From the NCBI GenBank assembly GCA_001584585.1, contig LSYV01000016.1, positions 2,154,256 through 2,187,601 on the forward strand: a stretch of 33,346 nt of DNA, written 5' to 3'. The translations under genes and the position numbers were made by a program. The notes beneath the pieces were generated by a model. That model was not told where the DNA came from. It searched no databases and saw only the letters and a program-made list of their open reading frames with translations. This document shows, one piece after another, positions 1 through 10,823 of this stretch (position 1 is the first letter of the stretch; each line of letters starts with the position of its first letter). This DNA comes from Gonium pectorale (taxonomy: Eukaryota > Chlorophyta > Chlorophyceae > Chlamydomonadales > Volvocaceae).

Positions 1-1276
1 GAGCACCCGGTCCTGGAGCGCCAGAAGCCGGACCACGGACTGCGAGAGGGGTCGGTGCCGAAGGGATGCAAGCGGTTGGGGCAGCGAAGAACAGCCTGAG
101 GCTTGAACCCCTTGCTGCCCGCCGCCTTCCCGGCAGGCCAGTCCCTGGCCTTTCCCTGTGCCGCTCCATGCAACCCACGCGCACCTCCCCGCCGGCCCGC
201 TCCCCCCCTCCCACGCTTTGTCTGTTTGTTGCTGTTGCTGCGTGGCGGCCCCCTCTCTTTCCCCCCATCAGTCCGTCGACGCCCCAACCCACCGAGCCGC
301 GCTCCGCGATGTTCCCCATGCTGTCCAGCCGCAGCGACGACGATGGCGAGATGAGCGACGGCGGCGGCGCCGCCGGCAAAAGCTGCGACGCAGTCAGGCT
401 TGCGACGGCGGCGGCGCCGCCACCGCCGCCGCCGGCGATGGAGCCGGTGGTTGCCGGCCGCACGCCCACCGCGGGGCTCTGCGGGAGCGACGGCGGCCCG
501 GGCGAGCCGGGCGACAGCGGCAGGTACAGCAGCGACGCGGCGCCGGGCGTCCCCGCCGTCAGCCGCCCGTCCGGCGGCGGGGCGCTGGTGATGAGCAAGC
601 CTGGACTGCTGGCGCCGGCGGGGACCGACCCAGACAGGCTGACGCCAGAGGCCGTGGCATCAGCCGGCCAGCCAGCGCCAGCCGTCGTTGTGTTGCCGCC
701 GGCGCTGCCGCCGGTGGTGCGGGTGATAGCGGCGGCGCGGGAGGCCATATGGGCCTCCAGGCGGGCCGCGTTGGCGCTGAGGGCGTTGAGCTTCTTGACG
801 CTCAGGAGGTCAAGGCCGTGCAGGCGCCGGCCAAAGGTGTCTGGGTGGGTCGGGCGTTGGCGTGGCGGGTAGGTAGAGAGGTTGCAGTACCCACGTGTGC
901 AGGTGAGTGCGTGTGTAAGAGGCCGCAGCGGGAGCTGGGTGTGTTACGTCATGCAAAGCCACGGCCGCAGCGGGAGCCGGGTGTGTGTTTGGGCTGGGAT
1001 GGCACTGTTGGCCATGTGGGGGAAGCGGGCCTCTCCTTCATGGGCCTCGCGGCCCCGTGCATGCTTTGTGCACGGGGAGCTGTTCTATGTCAATAGCGCC
1101 CTACCAGCGATGATCTCCTGCGTCGTCGGCCGCGCTCGGATGCTCGCAAAGCCGCTGGGGCCCATGAGGCTCGCAGACATCATCCGGCTTGGCGAGCGTG
1201 ATCTCGTCAGATGCAATGATCCAGGCACCCCGGCCGTAGGCGGGGGCATCGGCTCTACTCCGGCTGCCATGACCAT
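1..1276 (-). CDS. Unrecognised protein, 5' part of a gene that continues off the left edge
   Basis: I do not recognise this protein. Three exons read in phase on the minus strand: 1276–1105, 840–293 and 39–1, the last open at the window edge (172, 548 and 39 nt). The donors are GTAGGG and GTGGGT, and the acceptors are pyrimidine-rich and end in CAG. The start at 1276 is the first ATG after an in-frame stop. About 253 residues are visible. The N-terminus is Ser/Arg/Met-rich. A probably helical segment crosses the first junction (QEIIA|DTFGRRLHGLDLL, then SVKKLNALSANAARLEAHM). It is followed by ~150 residues of Ala/Gly/Pro/Ser-rich, probably disordered sequence. The last exon begins SVVRLLALQDRVL, again helix-like. 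No catalytic motif, signal peptide or membrane segment is visible. Plus-strand open frames across this region are shadows. The model rests on phase agreement and protein-like composition, not on a named homologue. Confidence 0.6.
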
Positions 1277-1442
1277 TTGGGCCCTCGCCACGCATCAATC
1301 TCTATTGCCTATCTAAAGCAAATGCCATCCAGGTACCAAGATAAAGAGTCAGGGCAGCGAACACGCCCAAGCAGCTGCACTTGGACGGATGTGGGCACAT
1401 TCTACTTCGAATGAGCTCATGTATATGTTACATATCCCATAA

Positions 1443-1454
1443 GCTATATAAGCA
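1443..1454 (-). promoter_or_regulatory. Candidate TATA box for the left-hand gene
   Basis: The sequence reads TTATATAG on the minus strand (TATATAAG on plus), about 170 bp upstream of the ATG at 1276. That spacing would put a transcription start near 1415 and leave a ~140-nt leader. The motif is nearly symmetrical, so direction is inferred from the neighbouring gene. Confidence 0.35.
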
Positions 1455-1794
1455 AGCGTACAGCATCAACAGTCGGCTTCGATGAATCGAGGTGCTTAGC
1501 AGCGTTCGTGTCGAACCGCGGAACAGGACCAGCCTTCCAGTGTTAGGAGTGACGTCGAATTAATGTGCTTGCTTCATGCAGCTCAATAGCTCCGGAGCCC
1601 TGAGGGGTGATTTCGGAGCGGGAAGAGCACCAGTAACTGCAGGACAGAGCAATGTAGTTTGCGCGGATACATGACCTGTCGAAAGCACGGCGCTTAGGTG
1701 CCATGCGCTTCAGGCTCCGAGCATTACGTGCTCGTGCGGCGGGGCCGCACAATGGCCAGCGTTTCCAGCTCTGCATAGATTATGTATACCACAA

Positions 1795-1802
1795 TATAAA
1801 TA
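1795..1802 (+). promoter_or_regulatory. Candidate TATA box for the cyclase gene
   Basis: TATAAATA lies in an AT-rich stretch about 315 bp upstream of the cyclase ATG at 2117. A start site 25–35 bp downstream would give a 5' leader of roughly 290 nt. It is assigned by position and consensus only. Confidence 0.3.
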
Positions 1803-2116
1803 AATCCCTTCTTGCAGCGCATTTTTCGCCCCATGCATAAAACGATCCAACTTCTGGGCTATATTTCCGCGTTTCCACAAATCGTGGAATATGCTCGGCC
1901 TGCACTATTATACAGGTAGTGCATTCCCTCACCAGCGACGGCGGTTACTTCTACGACGTAATGGTTATACGCACGGCGGTTAAGGGTAGACAGCCAGCCG
2001 GTTGCAAAAGTTGCAGGTCACACCGTGATACAGGGTTGCCATGTACTTCAATGTAATTAGAGCCTTGCAAGTACTGCAAGGCCCCGGCCTGGTGTAGCAG
2101 AGACCAGATACGTCGC

Positions 2117-5100
2117 ATGGGCATTCTGGCGTCGCTAAAAGCGTGCCTAGGCGCTGTACACGAGGAGAGGCTCGGGCGCGGCACGCATGTTGAGGAGATA
2201 CAATGCCCCGGCCAGCGGACGCGCCCCAACCGTTTCCACGCCGTTGAACGCGCGGCGCCGCACAAGGCGTCGACCCAAAACGTTTCGGCAGTACCTCCTC
2301 ATCAGCCTGGCGTGCAATCCATGCGGCCCCAGCGCGCCAGGGAGGTCCCTAACAGCCAAGGCCAGGGCAGTCAGGATGGCAGCCCCTGGTCCATCGCATC
2401 CTACGTCGCGGTAAGCGGCTCCGGGCCTGGGAGGGCCTGGGCGTGCAGGCTCATGCGAGCTGAGCCCCGAGATGTTGTGCCTTGGTATCCGCGGAATGTA
2501 TCCGAGGGAATGTGGCTGCCCTTTTGTTGGCCGTTTCGTCTCCCTACCTGCCCATGCGGTTGATAAAACGGCAGAAACACGGCACGGCGCGCTTCGTTAG
2601 CTTTTGTTTGCAAAAATGCGCATCGTTCCGGGCATCGTTTCCTGATCTTTCGGATTTCCGCTGCCTAGGCCACGATTTCGCCACGTCGCCATCTATCTCG
2701 TTCGTATAGGCTCACAAGCCCACGCGCCTCGTGCTTCGTGCGCACGCCCTGCAGGTCTCTTCAAGCCCCGTCTCCAGCCCCTTCACTACTTCAGCTTACT
2801 TGGCGCAGGCGGAAGCGGCAGCCCCCGGGCGGCGCCGCACGCAGCAGCGGCAGCAGCAGACCCCCCCTTCCCCTCGCCTCGCGGCGCCTGCCCAGATCCA
2901 GGATGACGGCAGCACGGGGCGACTGCGCGACGCGCTGTGCCTGGAAGCCTTGCCCTCCGCCATTACAGTGTTTGACCTCAAAGGCCGCGTCCTGTTTCAG
3001 AACAGGAACAGCCGGGTGTACCTGGGCGACCGGCTCGGTCGCCGCGGCGGCAGCCGCAGGCCCCGGCCCGCGGGCGCCCCTGGCACCAGGCGCGCCGCCG
3101 CTGCGCCGCCGGCGGTGGAGTTAAGGTCTGAGCGCGACGCTGCACGGAAGGAGGGCGGAGGCGGCCCCGAAAAAGCGGAGGACGAGGAGGGGGAGCGGGC
3201 AGCTGATGAGGAAGGCGGGGAAGAGGATGTGCTGTCCATGGTGTTCGCCCTCGAGCCGCACAAGGCTGGGCTGATGGTGCAGAAGCTCATGACAACGGCG
3301 GGAGGCCGCGGTACTCTGGATGGCGGCGGCGCGAGCGGTGGCGAAGCCGTTTGGAAAGGTGGGCATCGCGCATGCGGCATGCCGTACCGCACCCGCTTCA
3401 AGCGAAGCCGGTCTCATTGGGTGAATTCCGCACCGTTCCGCCCTACCTGTCCCAATGTACGGCAAGTGGCCGTACACAGCATCTGCGACCAGCTGCGTTG
3501 GTCACAGCCCCGGCATCTTGCCCTACACGGCCTTTCTTGTCTCTGCTACCCGCCTGACACTCCCCGCGCGCCTGCATTCCCGCCCTCCTCGGCGAGCAGC
3601 TATCGTGCGGGTCCCGCCCAGCCTCAACGGCACCAACGGCGCCAGGGCTCGCTACGACGCCAACGGTCACGGCGACCGCAACGGTCTCAAGCATGATAGT
3701 GGCGTCAACGGGTTGCAGCAGGACCGCACGGGCCCCGAAGGCCGCGCCCCGCCAGGCCCTGTGGAGGCACCCAAAGGCGTCAGCCGCAGCCCACAGTCGG
3801 CGGCCGTGGAGCCGCCGTCGCCTCTGACGAGCCTGCTGGCGGCGGAGGGCGTGGCGGATACGCGCGCCCCCGCCTTCGTCCGACTGCCGACGGTCGCCAG
3901 CGATAGCGCGTGCGGCGAGGGCTCGGTGCTGTTTGCCGACGACAGCATGGCAGGTACGGCACGTGTACCTTACCGGTACATGTACGGCAGGACGTGAGCG
4001 TACGGGCATGCGGGGTACACAGATTTCAAAGGCGGTTTCACGGTCCGCCCGCTGTCCGGTCCTGCAAGACTGGCGGCCTAACGCACAAGCGCCAGCCTTG
4101 CGCTATGGTCCCAGTCTGGGGCTCCTCCCCACGCCCCGTACCCGTAACTTCGTGCGCTTGGGGACATGGGGTGAGGTTGCACGTTTCGAGCGTCCGCTAC
4201 GCTAAGCGGGGCACAGGAAGCGGGTTGCGGGGCGATGGGGTGATGGGCCCCAGAAGGTTGCGGCGCGGGGCACTCGGTGCGCGCTGACGGCGCGGCTGCT
4301 GGTGCCGAGAACCTTCCGCGCCCACCCACCCACCCACCCAGTCAAGCCGCTGGTCGTTATCCGACGCTGCAAGCCGCGGCCCCCATCCAGCCGCCGCTCT
4401 GGCTCACCCCCCGCCCGCTCGCAGGCCGCTCCACGCCCCACGCCGGCCATGCGTTCGCGGCGGATTCCGCCTTGATCAGCGCCAGCGGGACCGCAGCCAG
4501 TCACTGCCGTTCCGCCCCACGTGTTCCCTGCTCGCCCTCCGCCTCCACGCTGGCGCCGCCCAGGCCGTCCTTTAACTGGCTGTCGCCACCCCTGCAGCGG
4601 GGGCTGCCCGACGCCACCGCCACCGCCTACGGCGCGGTGACGTCGGAAGCGCCGCCCGCAGCCTTCTGTTTTGCCGGAAGCAGCATAGGCTCCGCTGCGT
4701 CCCCTGCGATGTCGCCACTTCGGTTCGGGACGTCAGCACAGTCCCTGCTGGCCCCGGCGGTGACTCTGGCTCCCGACGGGCTTGAGCAAGGAGCGACTGC
4801 GCAGTCGACTGCCATGGCGATAATGACAGCGCAGGCGACGGAGGGCGGTGCGCTGACGGGGGAGGATGAGTTTCTGTTCAACAACCTTCCCGTGGGCGCG
4901 TCCGTTGAGTTGGGCGACGGCGGCGTGTCCTTCACAGCCCAGGATCCGCTGGGTAAGGTCTCGTACTGGAGCTCGTACCCAGACTCCGTAGAGAAGGGGG
5001 CTGAAACATTCTGTGATGACGTCGATGTCGGGGCCAACACCTTGCGGAGTGTGTGCTAGCTTGCTCACGTAGGCCGGCGATTGACGTGTCGGCGCAGCGA

Positions 5101-8100
5101 ATACCTCACACCAGTGAGCACCCCTGAGGATTGGGGTTTCTATTACGCCTTGTATTTTGTTTTGCCCCGACGCGCGGCACCATCTTTGTCAGGTTTGTAC
5201 CTGTTTCTGTGCGTCAGGTCCGTACCTCTTCCTCGCGCTTTCTCTCAAATGCCGTGAAATCTGCTTCCCGGTCTGGCCCCTCGCTCACCACGGTCGCCCC
5301 ACCACCTGACACGCCCGCCCGCCCGCCAGCCACCTCTACGTTCGTCACGCTGCTCGGTGAGGCCCAGTCCCCCGCCATCCCCTCAACAGCCTTCAACCGC
5401 CCCAAGTCAAGCAGCCTCAGCTTCCGCGCCCGCGCCCGCACCCCGGCACCCACCGTCACCGCCACCGCCAGGTCAATCACCCTCGCCGGGGCGGCGGAAC
5501 CCACGTCAGTAACCGCCGCTGTTGCCTCCACTCGTGCTGGTAGCGGCCGCCCCGGTGACCTGACTGAAACGCAACCGCGGCGCACCACTATCGGCTGTAC
5601 ATCTTCCCTCCACTCGCCGGCGGCGGCTAACGGTGGGGGGTGCAGCGGCGGCGGCGCGCGTCGCAGCGTGTCAATGGCCATCCCGATCAATGGCCCGATC
5701 AATGGCCCGATCAATGGCCCGATCAATGGCCCGATCAATGGCCCGATCGCGGCATCCGCTGGCGCTGCTTCCCAGGGCGATCGCAGCTACCGAATCCCCA
5801 GCTCCGTCAACAGCCCCGTCAAGGGAGGCGCGATGGCGCCGCCTCCGTCGCCACCGGCCCTGGGCGGGGCGCGCCGCGCGCTCCTGTTTGCGCTGTCCCT
5901 CACCACCTCACCGCTGCAGCCGCAGTGGTCTTCCGGGGCCGGCAGACTCGACTCCTTCGGTTCCCTGCCCTCCTCGCCCTCCCTCCCCAGCTCGGCAGCC
6001 TTCCGCTCCGCTGCTGCCACCACCGCCTCTCCTGGCACCCCTAGGCGCGGAGACTTCATCCAGCGCACCGCATCCATGCGGTCGCCGCAGCGGCAGGGGA
6101 GCTTCCACGCCATGCGGGCTCTCAGCACCGGCGCAGCGGCTGTAGCTATGCTGCCAGAGGCCACCAGCATTGCCACGACGGACGCTGAAGCCCTCGCCGT
6201 TGAGGCCTCGGCGATCAGCCCCGCTGTGCGCATCTGGGGTGGGGGTGGGGGTGGCGCTGCCACCGGCAGCTCCGTCGGCGGCGACCCAGACAGCGGCCGG
6301 GGCGCTGGCGCGCGCAGCGGTGGGGGAGCGCAGGAAGTCCTGCCCTTCGCCGCCAGCGCCGTTAATGCGCGATCGCTGCTGGAGACGACGTGGGAGGCGC
6401 CGACCGAGGAGGCGGGGGCGGAGGAGGTGGGGGCGGAGGAGGTGGAGGCGGAGGCGAAGGCGGGCGAGGTGGGGGGCGCCGTACCCGAGTGCTGGCACGA
6501 GGTGTGGGCCACCAAGGCGGTCGACCCCTTCAACGGCAGCGACGTCATCATCCTGACGCAGACGGACGTCACCGCAAAGGTGCGCTCACTGGACTCGTAA
6601 CGGAAGGTTACGTGCTGCAGATGCCGTGTGAACGTCCTGCTCAGACCATGGTTCAATTCACAGTAGTTGCATCCATAGATCGCGCCGCACCTGCTGTATG
6701 TCTTCCTGCAACATACCCTCATAAGCCTTCATTTCTGCCGTCTCGCTCGCTCATTGCCGTACCGCCAGGTGACGGCCGAGCGGCACCTGGCGCTGGTAAT
6801 GGAGGCGGAGCACGCCCTGGTGGAGCAGCTCTTCCCGCGGCACGTGCTCGAGTACATCGCGGAGGAGTGGATATCGGAGGCGGTGGGAGCGCCGGCGGCG
6901 GCGCTGTCGCTGGTGCCGCGTGGCGATAGCGGCCGCAGCGGCGGCAGAGGCGGAGGAGCAGGAGGGGCAGTAGGAGGAGGAGGTGGCGGTGGTGCCCTGT
7001 CCGGCGGCAGCAAGCGGTGGCAGCCGGTTCTGCGGGACTGCACCACCCTTGCCACATGGCACCCCGAGGTGAGTGAGAAGGGGTCTGAGGAGCCGGGCTT
7101 GGCGGGGCTTTGGCAGGAGATTGCAGGCAGCAATGCAGAGGCTAATTCTGCACTACAACAATCACGCTCACCACAATGCTCCCGCCGCGCTTGCAAGCGG
7201 GATACCCCATGCGTCCACGCGCGTTCGTCATGGACTGGCCGGGCAGTAGGAAAGACGGAACGGAACGGCATGCCCCGCGTGTATATGCCCAGCCCCTCCA
7301 ACCCGCATCGTGTCCCGCTGCGCCCAGGTGACCCTGCTGTTCGCCGACATCAAAGGTGAGCTCCACCGTACCTTATGGACGCCTGGCGAAGGAAGGAGCG
7401 CATGCAAGCGGTCGGATGCGTTCGGATGCCCCTTAGAAGCGACGATCTGTCACTCTTTGTCACACGAATCCCTCGTCGCGAGAGACTGAAGAGCCTCATC
7501 GTGCCTCATGGGGCTGGCTCATGGCCGAGATAGATGTACGACGGGTTTCGGCAACCCCGCGGCACTTTGCAAGCATCCACTAGGCGGGCGGGCCTGTGCA
7601 TGTTCGCATGCGGGCCCAACGGCTTGGTTGCCCCCCAGGCCGCTGACAACTGCCGTGCCGCTGCGTCGGGGCGCCCTGACTTGCCCTTACCGTACTCCGC
7701 AGGCTTCACGCCAATGTGCAAGGAGGTGGAGCCACGGCAGGTACGGCGGGGGTTGCAGCGGCGGCGGCTCTGCAGCCTTCGCGGCACACGTTGCGACCCT
7801 GAGACTTGCGAGCGTTCCACAGCCAGCAACCGCTGGCCACCGATACAATGGCACACGACAGGGATTGAAACGGCTTCGCTCGAACTTTCGGGAAGTAAGC
7901 TTCATTCTCGCTTGCATTCTTGACTCCGCCGTCAACCATGAAGCACAAAGCACAAAGGGACGGAAGCCAGACGCAGTGCGCCCCAGCTGCCCCCTCACCT
8001 GGTGCCCGTACGTCAGGTGATGCGCTTCCTGAACGACCTGTACTCGCGGTACGATGCAATGCTGGACAAGTACGGAGTCTACAAGGTACGCAAGCCGGTA

Positions 8101-10603
8101 GCGGTTGGGAGTTTGAATGACGATTAGGGGGTGGGTGTGCTCGTTTCTGCATTAACGTCGCCTGAAGTATGTGCCGCTCTGTCGCGCGAGCTGTGACGCG
8201 CGCAGACAGACGCAAGCCGTTGCGGCGGCATAGTGCGGTATGTGGGGTGTGTGGGCTATTGCGGGGTATGTGAGTTATTGCAGGGTGTGTGGTTTATGGT
8301 GGGGTATGAGGGTGGGCACAAGTGCCATGCCAGGTGCTGCGCGTACGGTGCTGAGCGGGCTGCAGCCGCTACTGAGTTACGGTGCGGGGGCATGCGCGGC
8401 CCTGCTGTGAGAGGAAGTGTGCGCTTGAATCTTGGATGGACATACACACACGCACGCACTGTTCTGTCGTTTATAGAACTGCTTTGAGCATACGGTTACG
8501 CATACATAACACGCACACGCACACACAATCTCAACCACACCCACACCCACACGCACTGCGGACTGTCTGATAGCAGCACAATGCTACGCATCGTCTGTAT
8601 CGATCATTAAGTAGAACACACTGCGGACGGGCGTGCGTACCGTGTGCGGTCCCTCAGGTGGAGACCATCGGCGACTGCTACTTTGTGGCGTCCGGCCTCA
8701 TCCGCGAGGACGAGGACGGCATGGCGGCGGTGCGGGAGGGCGACCAGGAGCAGCAGCGGGACTACCTGCACGCCGAGAGGGCGTTCATGTTCGCAAAGGC
8801 AGGTGTACGTACAGAGAATGCCACATCATCAGTTCCTTACCGTACTAACGGTGCAACTGCGCATCGTGCGGCAACCGGCAAGTCGTTCGTGGTGACGCCT
8901 GCCTGCCGATCCGCTTGGCCCTCATAGTCCCACACGCCCTGCTGCCCGCGAATGACCCTCGGGTCGCTGATGATAAGCCGTGCCGCCCTCACATCCCGCG
9001 CCATGCCCGCCGACTCTGTCGTGCAGGCTATGCTGTGTGCGGCGCGCGAGGTGCGCATGCCCACCGACGGCCAGCCGGTGGAGATCCGCATCGGGCTGCA
9101 CTCGGGCCCCGCGGTCAGCGGCGTGGTGGGCACCCGCATGCCACGCTTCTGCCTCTTCGGTGAGCTTCTTTTCTGTGGAAAGGTTACAGGCGGAGAGGCG
9201 AGAAAGGGCGCAGGCAACGGCCGAGCTGGCTGGCTGGAAGGCGCTGGGGCGGGCGGGGGCACTCGGCTCCGTGCGTTTACTCCGTGCGTGCGCGTCGCCG
9301 GCGGATGGTGGCTCACATTCACGGCATGGCTGTCCCGCCGGATCTCAGCCCCAGATACAGATACAGATCCCCAACCCCACGACAGCTGGCCGAGCTTGAG
9401 TTGGATCCGTTGGCTGGTCGGCCCCACGCCCCGCAGCGGGCTCCTGGGCGGGCTGCTGCGGCCCCGCACCAAGCACGCAACTGTGCCAACGGCTTGCATC
9501 CGACTCGAGCCCCGAGGCATCGGACACCGCAACCGGAGCCGCAGGCAACGGGCCTCACATCGCGGCACCGCGGATGGAGATGGAGCGGGGAAGATTGGAG
9601 CTTTAAGCCCGGCCCAAGCTGGGGCCGACTGCAGTGCGCTCCCTCGAACCCCTCGCCTGAATCCCCGCCCTTGGTCCCCTGACCCCGCAGGCGACACGGT
9701 CAACACCGCCAGCCGCATGGAGAGCACCGGCCAGCCCGGCGCCATCCACGCGTCGGAGGCCACCGTCCGGCTGCTGCGCAACCGCGACCACCAGTGGGAG
9801 CCCACCGGAGGCATCGAGGTGGGCAGGCGGCTCGCACGTCAACCGCCCGCTGCGCTTCTGTTGCGTGTTGCCTAGATGTTCACGGGTGGCGCTCGGGACC
9901 TGCACCGTGTTGTGTTCCGGCTATCTGCCAAGGATCAATGAGCATGGCGTCGCCCTGGCCGGCACGCAGAGGGCTGCGCTGTTGCTTGGAGCAGCAGGGG
10001 ATCTGTGTCGTAGGCAGTGCCTGCTTGTGTCCTGGTTATCTGCGGGGAATGCATGACGCTGGGCACGTCCTACGGCACGCGGCCTTCCACGCACCGGCCG
10101 TCAACCAAAGCTCACCGCACAGCGGACCCCGACGCCTGGTCCTACGGGTCTTAAGCGGCCGTGCAGTCGCGCGGGGGTACTCCGTCCTGCTCACAGCAAA
10201 GCTTGCGCTGCTTTCGTATCGTAATCCGCTTCCCGTCAATCTCCATAGTATCCATGATAGAAACCCAGATCGTAACCCAGATCATGCATGCCGTTCGCAC
10301 CATCTCACGCAGGTGAAGGGTAAGGGTCTGATGGATACCTTCGTGTGGCGGCCCGTGGAGGGCCTCGGGGAACTGCCACAGGCCGCCCGGGACGGCCCGC
10401 CTCCGCCGTCGCAGTCGCGTCAGGACCGGAGCAGCACCATGGAGCCTGAGTCCGTGTCCCTGGAGCTGCTGCCCCTGTGCCCACCGGCCACGGAGGTACC
10501 TACTCGGCCGTCCGACCCAGTCTCCGGCGAGCACACGGACACCGGCATCCTGCGGGCGCGTGCGGAGGAGGCGGCGGCGCCGCCGGAAGACGAAGAGGCG
10601 TGA
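2117..10603 (+). CDS. PAS-linked class III guanylyl cyclase, probably N-acylated
   Basis: Predicted to make cGMP from GTP. Exons: 2117–2410, 2809–3358, 3600–3953, 4425–4952, 5330–6579, 6769–7068, 7328–7355, 7703–7740, 8017–8085, 8658–8798, 9027–9159, 9691–9818 and 10313–10603; 4104 nt in phase, 1367 residues. The N-terminus [10 protein letters not shown] fits N-myristoylation (Gly2, Ser6), with Cys10 available for palmitoylation; no membrane segment is seen. A PAS N-half (~138–175, [19 protein letters not shown]) and C-half (~964–992, ending [12 protein letters not shown]) flank low-complexity inserts. A helical linker follows ([20 protein letters not shown]). The catalytic domain has metal-binding Asp1099 ([10 protein letters not shown]) and Asp1143 (ETIGDCY), then [17 protein letters not shown] with Asn1233 and Arg1237. 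Glu1139 and Cys1226 are the known GTP-selecting pair. The exon 4–5 acceptor (5330) is the least certain junction. Intron 10 uses a GC donor. The Glu/Asp-rich tail may be flexible. Confidence 0.88.
5682..5748 (+). repeat. 12-bp tandem repeat inside cyclase exon 5
   Basis: Five perfect head-to-tail copies of CCCGATCAATGG plus a partial sixth encode a run of Pro-Ile-Asn-Gly. The unit is a multiple of three, so changes in copy number keep the frame. It lies in the low-complexity insert that splits the PAS domain, so it is unlikely to affect catalysis directly. Confidence 0.95.
8509..8556 (+). repeat. CA-rich microsatellite in cyclase intron 9
   Basis: An imperfect CA-rich tract (ACACGC and CCACAC variants) lies about 100 bp upstream of the exon 10 acceptor. 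A GT-rich, weakly repeated stretch sits upstream in the same intron at 8238–8310. Both are simple repeats with no visible gene content. Confidence 0.85.
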
Positions 10604-10731
10604 ACGCTTCAGCAGGGGCGACAGCTGTTAGCTGCATATAACGCATATCATGTGCCCGCTGGTGTCGGGCCCTATCAAAACGCTTCGGAATGAGAAGAGG
10701 TGTAGTGTATACCGCAATGCGCGTCGGGGCA

Positions 10732-10823
10732 GCGTGAGCCATCGGAGGTCGCGTGAGCCATCGGAGTGGCCGTACGGGCGGCGAGCCCGAGCGGTGCCGT
10801 GGTGGTCGTACGGGCGGCGAGCC
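10732..10823 (+). repeat. Two nested short direct repeats in the cyclase 3' region
   Basis: GCGTGAGCCATCGGAG occurs at 10732–10747 and 10751–10766 (19-bp spacing). CGTACGGGCGGCGAGCC occurs at 10771–10787 and 10807–10823 (36-bp spacing). They begin about 130 bp after the cyclase stop, so they are probably in its 3' UTR. No function is evident. Confidence 0.85.

Larger units (their letters stand above)
1277..2116. other. Divergent intergenic region between the left gene and the cyclase
   Basis: No gene is supported here. The region separates two divergently transcribed genes and probably holds both promoters. It is clearly more AT-rich than the flanking exons, especially 1380–1460 and 1770–1930. 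A short minus-strand open frame at 1543–1776 has no recognisable motif and no coding bias. Confidence 0.5.

Noticed and set aside
66..1096. Long plus-strand open frames (268 and 312 residues) over the left end
   Set aside because: They overlap exons on the minus strand that splice in phase and look more protein-like. The plus frames are Arg/Ala/Pro-rich shadows.
5787..6722. 311-residue minus-strand frame across cyclase exon 5
   Set aside because: It lies opposite a large in-phase exon of the cyclase and shows no motif.
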